Shown here: piece after piece, positions 6,517 to 8,728 of the stretch
How positions within the stretch are numbered: the first letter of the stretch is position 1
Layout: each line of letters opens with the position of its first letter
Assembly: GCA_021779875.1 (NCBI GenBank)
Contig: JAJXZV010000415.1
Location: 1-8,728 of the forward strand
Direction of reading: 5' to 3'
Origin: Pseudomonadota bacterium
GTDB taxonomy: Bacteria; Pseudomonadota; Gammaproteobacteria; Steroidobacterales; Steroidobacteraceae
DNA: 8,728 bases
Notes under the pieces: generated by a model
Seen by the model: the letters and a program-made list of their open reading frames with translations, nothing else
Databases searched by the model: none
Told to the model about the DNA's origin: nothing
Position numbers and translations under genes: made by a program

Positions 6517-7374
6517 CTACATGGATGTTCTGATGGTCCAGAGTTCGGGGAAGAACTTGAGCTCCAGCGCCTTCGTCAGATACGAAACGCCGCCGGTGCC
6601 GCCGGTGCCGCGCTTGTGGCCGATGATGCGCTCGACGGTCTTGGCGTGGGTGAACCGCCACAGCTGGAACTTGTAGTCCAGGTCGACCAGCCGCTCCGCC
6701 AGCTCGTACAGGTCCCAGTCCTTGACCGAATTGTGGTACACGCTGAGCCAGGCCGCCGCCACCTGCTTGCTCGCCTGGTAGGGCTGGCTGAAATCACGGT
6801 CGATCGCCTCGGCGGGCACGTTCAACCCGCGCCGGCTCAGCAGCCTCAGCACCTCGTCGTACAGGCTGGGCGCGCGCAGCGCCCGCTCGAGGGTCTCGTG
6901 GACCGGCGGATCGCTGCGAAAGACCTTGATCATCTCGGCGTTCTTGTTGCCGATCATGAACTCGAGCAGCCGGTACTGCGCCGACTGGAAGCCCGACGAA
7001 TGCCCGAGGCTGTTGCGAAAGGCCGAGTAGTCGTAGGGGGTGACGGTCGCCAGCACGCCCCAGGCGTGCAGGAGCTGCTCCTGGATGGTCGACACGCGCG
7101 CGAACATCTTGAAGGTCGGGCCGAGGTCGTCGCGCCGCACGCAGGCGACGGTCGCGGTCAATTCGTGCAGGCAGAGCTTCATCCACAGCTCGGACACCTG
7201 ATGGATGGTGATGAAGAGCATCTCATCGTGGTGGTAGGACAGCGGGTGCTGGGCATCGAGCAGCTTATCGAGATTGAGATACTGCCCGTAGCTCATCGTG
7301 TCGCGCAGGTCCCAGTGGACCTGCTCGTCGGCCAGGTCCACGAACGACTTGCTCGGCGGCTCGGATCCGCCCAT
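6517..7374 (-). CDS. kynA: Tryptophan 2,3-dioxygenase
   Basis: This cytoplasmic haem enzyme oxidises L-tryptophan to N-formylkynurenine, the entry to the kynurenine pathway. The 285-residue product matches the bacterial family in length. Key residues align with the Xanthomonas enzyme at a constant offset of three: H58 (F-I-T-I-H-Q-V-S-E-L-W-M-K), R120 (S-A-F-R-N-S-L-G-H-S-S-G-F-Q-S), haem-ligand H243 (L-W-R-F-T-H-A-K-T-V) and T257 in the R-G-T-G-G-T-G-G substrate loop. The C-terminus F-F-P-E-L-W-T-I-R is also typical. The ATG follows the metallopeptidase stop after only two bases and has no Shine-Dalgarno site, so it probably depends on translational re-initiation. aroF starts eight bases after its stop. 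No kynU or kynB neighbour is visible, although these often accompany kynA. Confidence 0.96.
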   Translation of the reverse strand: MGGSEPPSKSFVDLADEQVHWDLRDTMSYGQYLNLDKLLDAQHPLSYHHDEMLFITIHQVSELWMKLCLHELTATVACVRRDDLGPTFKMFARVSTIQEQLLHAWGVLATVTPYDYSAFRNSLGHSSGFQSAQYRLLEFMIGNKNAEMIKVFRSDPPVHETLERALRAPSLYDEVLRLLSRRGLNVPAEAIDRDFSQPYQASKQVAAAWLSVYHNSVKDWDLYELAERLVDLDYKFQLWRFTHAKTVERIIGHKRGTGGTGGVSYLTKALELKFFPELWTIRTSM

Positions 7375-7376
7375 GG

Positions 7377-8105
7377 TCAGGACGTGAAGACCCACGCCGG
7401 CACCGTGCGCCAGCCGGCCAGCAGCTCGCGGTCGAGGCGCCGGTAATCCGGCTCGATCCGCTCCACCAGGCGCCAGAAGCTCGCCGAGTGGTTCATGTGA
7501 CGCGTGTGCGCCAGCTCGTGCACGAACAGGTAGCGCACCACGTCGGGATGCAGGAACAGCAGCGAGCAATTCAGGCTCACCGTGCCGCGGGTGGAACAGC
7601 TTCCCCAGCGCGTGCGCTGGCGGCGGATCGCGACCCGGCCCACGCGGATGTCGAGCCGTGCGGCGAGCTCGAGCAAGGCCGGCGCGAGACGCGCGGCCGC
7701 GGCCTGCTTCAACCAGCCCTGCAGCAGGCCGCGGGCGCCCGAGGCGTCCGGGGCCAGCAACTCGAGCCGTCCGCCGCGCTCGGCGAGCACGCGCTTCGCC
7801 GCGGGCCGCCACTCGACCGCGAAGCGCTCCTCGGAAAAGGCGAGGCGCACCTCGGGCGGTACCTCCACGGCCGGCTCCGCCGCGCAGCGCATGGCCTCGA
7901 CCTTGCGGTCGATCCACGGCGTGAAGCGCCGCACGAAGTCACGCACCATCCGCGGGTTGACCCCCATCGGCACCACGATCTCCACCCGGCCGCCGACGTG
8001 CACCCGCGCCGTGAGGCGCCGCGCCCGCTCGCTCACGCGAACGGCGAACGGGTCGCTCGACCCCGGGGTCTGGAACAACGACAGCTGTGTGCCCTGGGTT
8101 CTCAT
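7377..8105 (-). CDS. YgjP-like (DUF45 / M48-type) zinc metallopeptidase
   Basis: The 242-residue product ends in the conserved YgjP/SprT-like block: R-R-Q-R-T-R-W-G-S-C (161-170), then V-S-L-N-C-S-L-L-F-L-H-P and V-V-R-Y-L-F-V-H196-E197-L-A-H200, then N-H206-S-A-S-F-W. H196, H200 and H206 are likely zinc ligands and E197 the catalytic base. The N-terminal half is a basic, poorly conserved domain beginning with a short Q-L-S-L-F motif. No signal peptide is seen, so it is probably cytoplasmic. The physiological substrate of the family is not established. The start is uncertain. ATG 8105 is preferred because TATCAT lies eight bases before it. ATG 8132 would add nine residues (M-S-I-L-V-S-F-R-A) but has no ribosome site and would place that box inside the gene. 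It is the first gene of a unit with kynA and aroF. Confidence 0.85.
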   Translation of the reverse strand: MRTQGTQLSLFQTPGSSDPFAVRVSERARRLTARVHVGGRVEIVVPMGVNPRMVRDFVRRFTPWIDRKVEAMRCAAEPAVEVPPEVRLAFSEERFAVEWRPAAKRVLAERGGRLELLAPDASGARGLLQGWLKQAAAARLAPALLELAARLDIRVGRVAIRRQRTRWGSCSTRGTVSLNCSLLFLHPDVVRYLFVHELAHTRHMNHSASFWRLVERIEPDYRRLDRELLAGWRTVPAWVFTS

Positions 8106-8113
8106 CGCGCGGA

Positions 8114-8119
8114 ATGATA
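8114..8119 (-). promoter_or_regulatory. Candidate -10 element for the metallopeptidase-kynA-aroF unit
   Basis: The minus strand reads TATCAT, five of six matches to the -10 consensus, eight bases before the ATG at 8105. Transcription would start at or next to that ATG, giving a leaderless message. No clear -35 box is seen. An A/T-containing palindrome overlaps this element. Confidence 0.4.
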
Positions 8120-8127
8120 CCAGTATC
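8116..8127. promoter_or_regulatory. Short palindrome over the -10 box, possible operator
   Basis: GATAC at 8116-8120 and GTATC at 8123-8127 are exact inverted repeats around a 2-base centre (CA). The site overlaps the candidate TATCAT -10 box in the divergent spacer between the metallopeptidase unit and tatD. A repressor bound here would block that promoter. Five-base half-sites are short enough to arise by chance, so this is only a candidate. Confidence 0.25.
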
Positions 8128-8164
8128 GACATCCCGAGCGGGCATCGGCGATGCTAGTCCGACG

Positions 8165-8191
8165 ATGGCACGCCGGAGTGACCCCGCTTGA
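8165..8191 (+). CDS. Possible 8-codon leader ORF overlapping the tatD start
   Basis: An ATG at 8165 opens a reading frame of eight codons (M-A-R-R-S-D-P-A). Its TGA at 8189-8191 overlaps the proposed TTG start of tatD at 8188-8190, and it contains the GGAG ribosome site of tatD. A weak -10-like GCTAGT (8153-8158) ends six bases before the ATG. It may be a coupling leader, or merely a chance frame in the tatD leader. Confidence 0.15.
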   Translation: MARRSDPA

Positions 8192-8728
8192 ATCTCGAAT
8201 GGATCGACATCGGTTCCAACCTGACGCACTCGAGCTTCGACGCCGACCGCGAGGCCGTGCTCGAACGCGCACGCGAGGCCGGGGTCACGCGCCAGATCGT
8301 CACCGGGGCCGATGCGGCGGGCTCAGCGGCCGCCGCCGAACTCGCCGCCGCCCATCCCGGCGTGCTGTGGAGCACGGCAGGCGTGCACCCGCACCACGCG
8401 GCCGGATTCGACGCCGCGGCGCACGCAAGGCTCGGCGAGCTGCTCGCGCTGCGGCCCGTGGTGGCCGTGGGCGAATGCGGGCTCGACTATTTCCGCGATT
8501 TCTCGCCGCGCGAGGCGCAGCGCGCCGCCTTCGCCGCACAGCTGCAGATCGCGGCGGACGTGCGCAAGCCGGTGTTCCTGCACCAGCGGGACGCGCACGC
8601 GGATTTCCGGGCCATCCTCGCCGACTTTCGCGGCCGGCTCGCCGGCGGCGTCGCGCACTGCTTCACCGGCGGCGCGGCGGAACTCGAGGATTATCTGGAT
8701 CTCGGCCTGCACATCGGCATCACCGGGT
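8188..8728 (+). CDS. tatD: TatD-family metal-dependent deoxyribonuclease (3' end outside window)
   Basis: The first 180 codons of a TatD-type amidohydrolase-fold nuclease are present, running off the right edge. The family has 3'-exonuclease activity linked to DNA repair in the cytoplasm. The N-terminus W-I-D-I-G-S-N-L-T-H follows the E. coli TatD pattern, in which the usual HxH is replaced, rather than the YcfH or YjjV pattern. Further landmarks are S-T-A-G-V-H67-P-H69, the metal-ligand glutamate E96 in G-E-C-G-L-D-Y-F-R-D-F, H132 in F-L-H-Q-R-D-A-H and H157 in A-H-C-F-T-G. The usual H-C-R is H-Q-R here. The frame has a stop at 8179-8181, and TTG at 8188 is the only suitable start. GGAG at 8175-8178 is nine bases upstream of it. 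The gene is divergent from the metallopeptidase unit. Confidence 0.92.
   Translation, partial: MNLEWIDIGSNLTHSSFDADREAVLERAREAGVTRQIVTGADAAGSAAAAELAAAHPGVLWSTAGVHPHHAAGFDAAAHARLGELLALRPVVAVGECGLDYFRDFSPREAQRAAFAAQLQIAADVRKPVFLHQRDAHADFRAILADFRGRLAGGVAHCFTGGAAELEDYLDLGLHIGITG

Noticed and set aside
6586..6614. Short tandem GGTGCCGCC-like repeat
   Set aside because: It encodes the conserved R-G-T-G-G-T-G-G substrate loop of tryptophan 2,3-dioxygenase, so protein constraint explains it.
6509..6661. 51-codon N-terminal extension of the DAHP synthase frame
   Set aside because: The added residues are an Arg/His-rich shadow of the kynA 3' end. Starting at 6508 gives the normal family length and N-terminus.

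Overview
The window is a gene-dense, very GC-rich piece of bacterial chromosome. The protein types suggest a proteobacterium, most likely a gammaproteobacterium of the Xanthomonadales/Nevskiales/Chromatiales kind. This rests on an E. coli-type TatD with an N-L-T-H N-terminus, a class I AroFGH DAHP synthase, a Xanthomonas-like tryptophan 2,3-dioxygenase and an MsrPQ pair. The placement is inference from family resemblance. No mobile element, CRISPR array, RNA gene or phage gene is visible, and no stretch longer than about 110 bases lacks a gene.

Layout from left to right. Bases 1-215 hold the 3' end of an aconitase gene (acnA, + strand), followed by a perfect 14-bp GC-rich hairpin that it shares with the convergent neighbour. 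Bases 256-3017 on the minus strand hold a two-gene M16 peptidase operon. The upstream gene encodes the HxxEH zinc subunit. The downstream gene, overlapping by 4 bases, encodes a partner that has lost the zinc site but keeps the Arg/Tyr pair that the first subunit lacks. A 112-base divergent promoter region separates this operon from a plus-strand HAD-IB phosphatase gene (3130-3810). Next come msrP and msrQ (3863-5523), which encode the periplasmic methionine sulfoxide reductase and its haem-containing membrane electron donor.

On the minus strand, 8105-5441 reads as a tight three-gene unit. It contains a YgjP-type zinc metallopeptidase, tryptophan 2,3-dioxygenase (kynA) and DAHP synthase (aroF-like). 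The 3' end of aroF overlaps the 3' end of the convergent msrQ by 83 bases. From 8188 to the right edge runs the start of a plus-strand tatD gene with a TTG start, divergent from the metallopeptidase.

Functionally the window is mostly housekeeping: envelope protein quality control (the M16 pair and MsrPQ), aromatic amino acid entry and tryptophan breakdown in one transcription unit, and single metabolic or repair enzymes. I found no convincing undescribed multi-gene system. The points most worth a second look are the split active site of the M16 pair, the kynA-aroF pairing, the msrQ/aroF 3' overlap with an apparently acquired tail, and promoters placed so close to start codons that the mRNAs would be leaderless.
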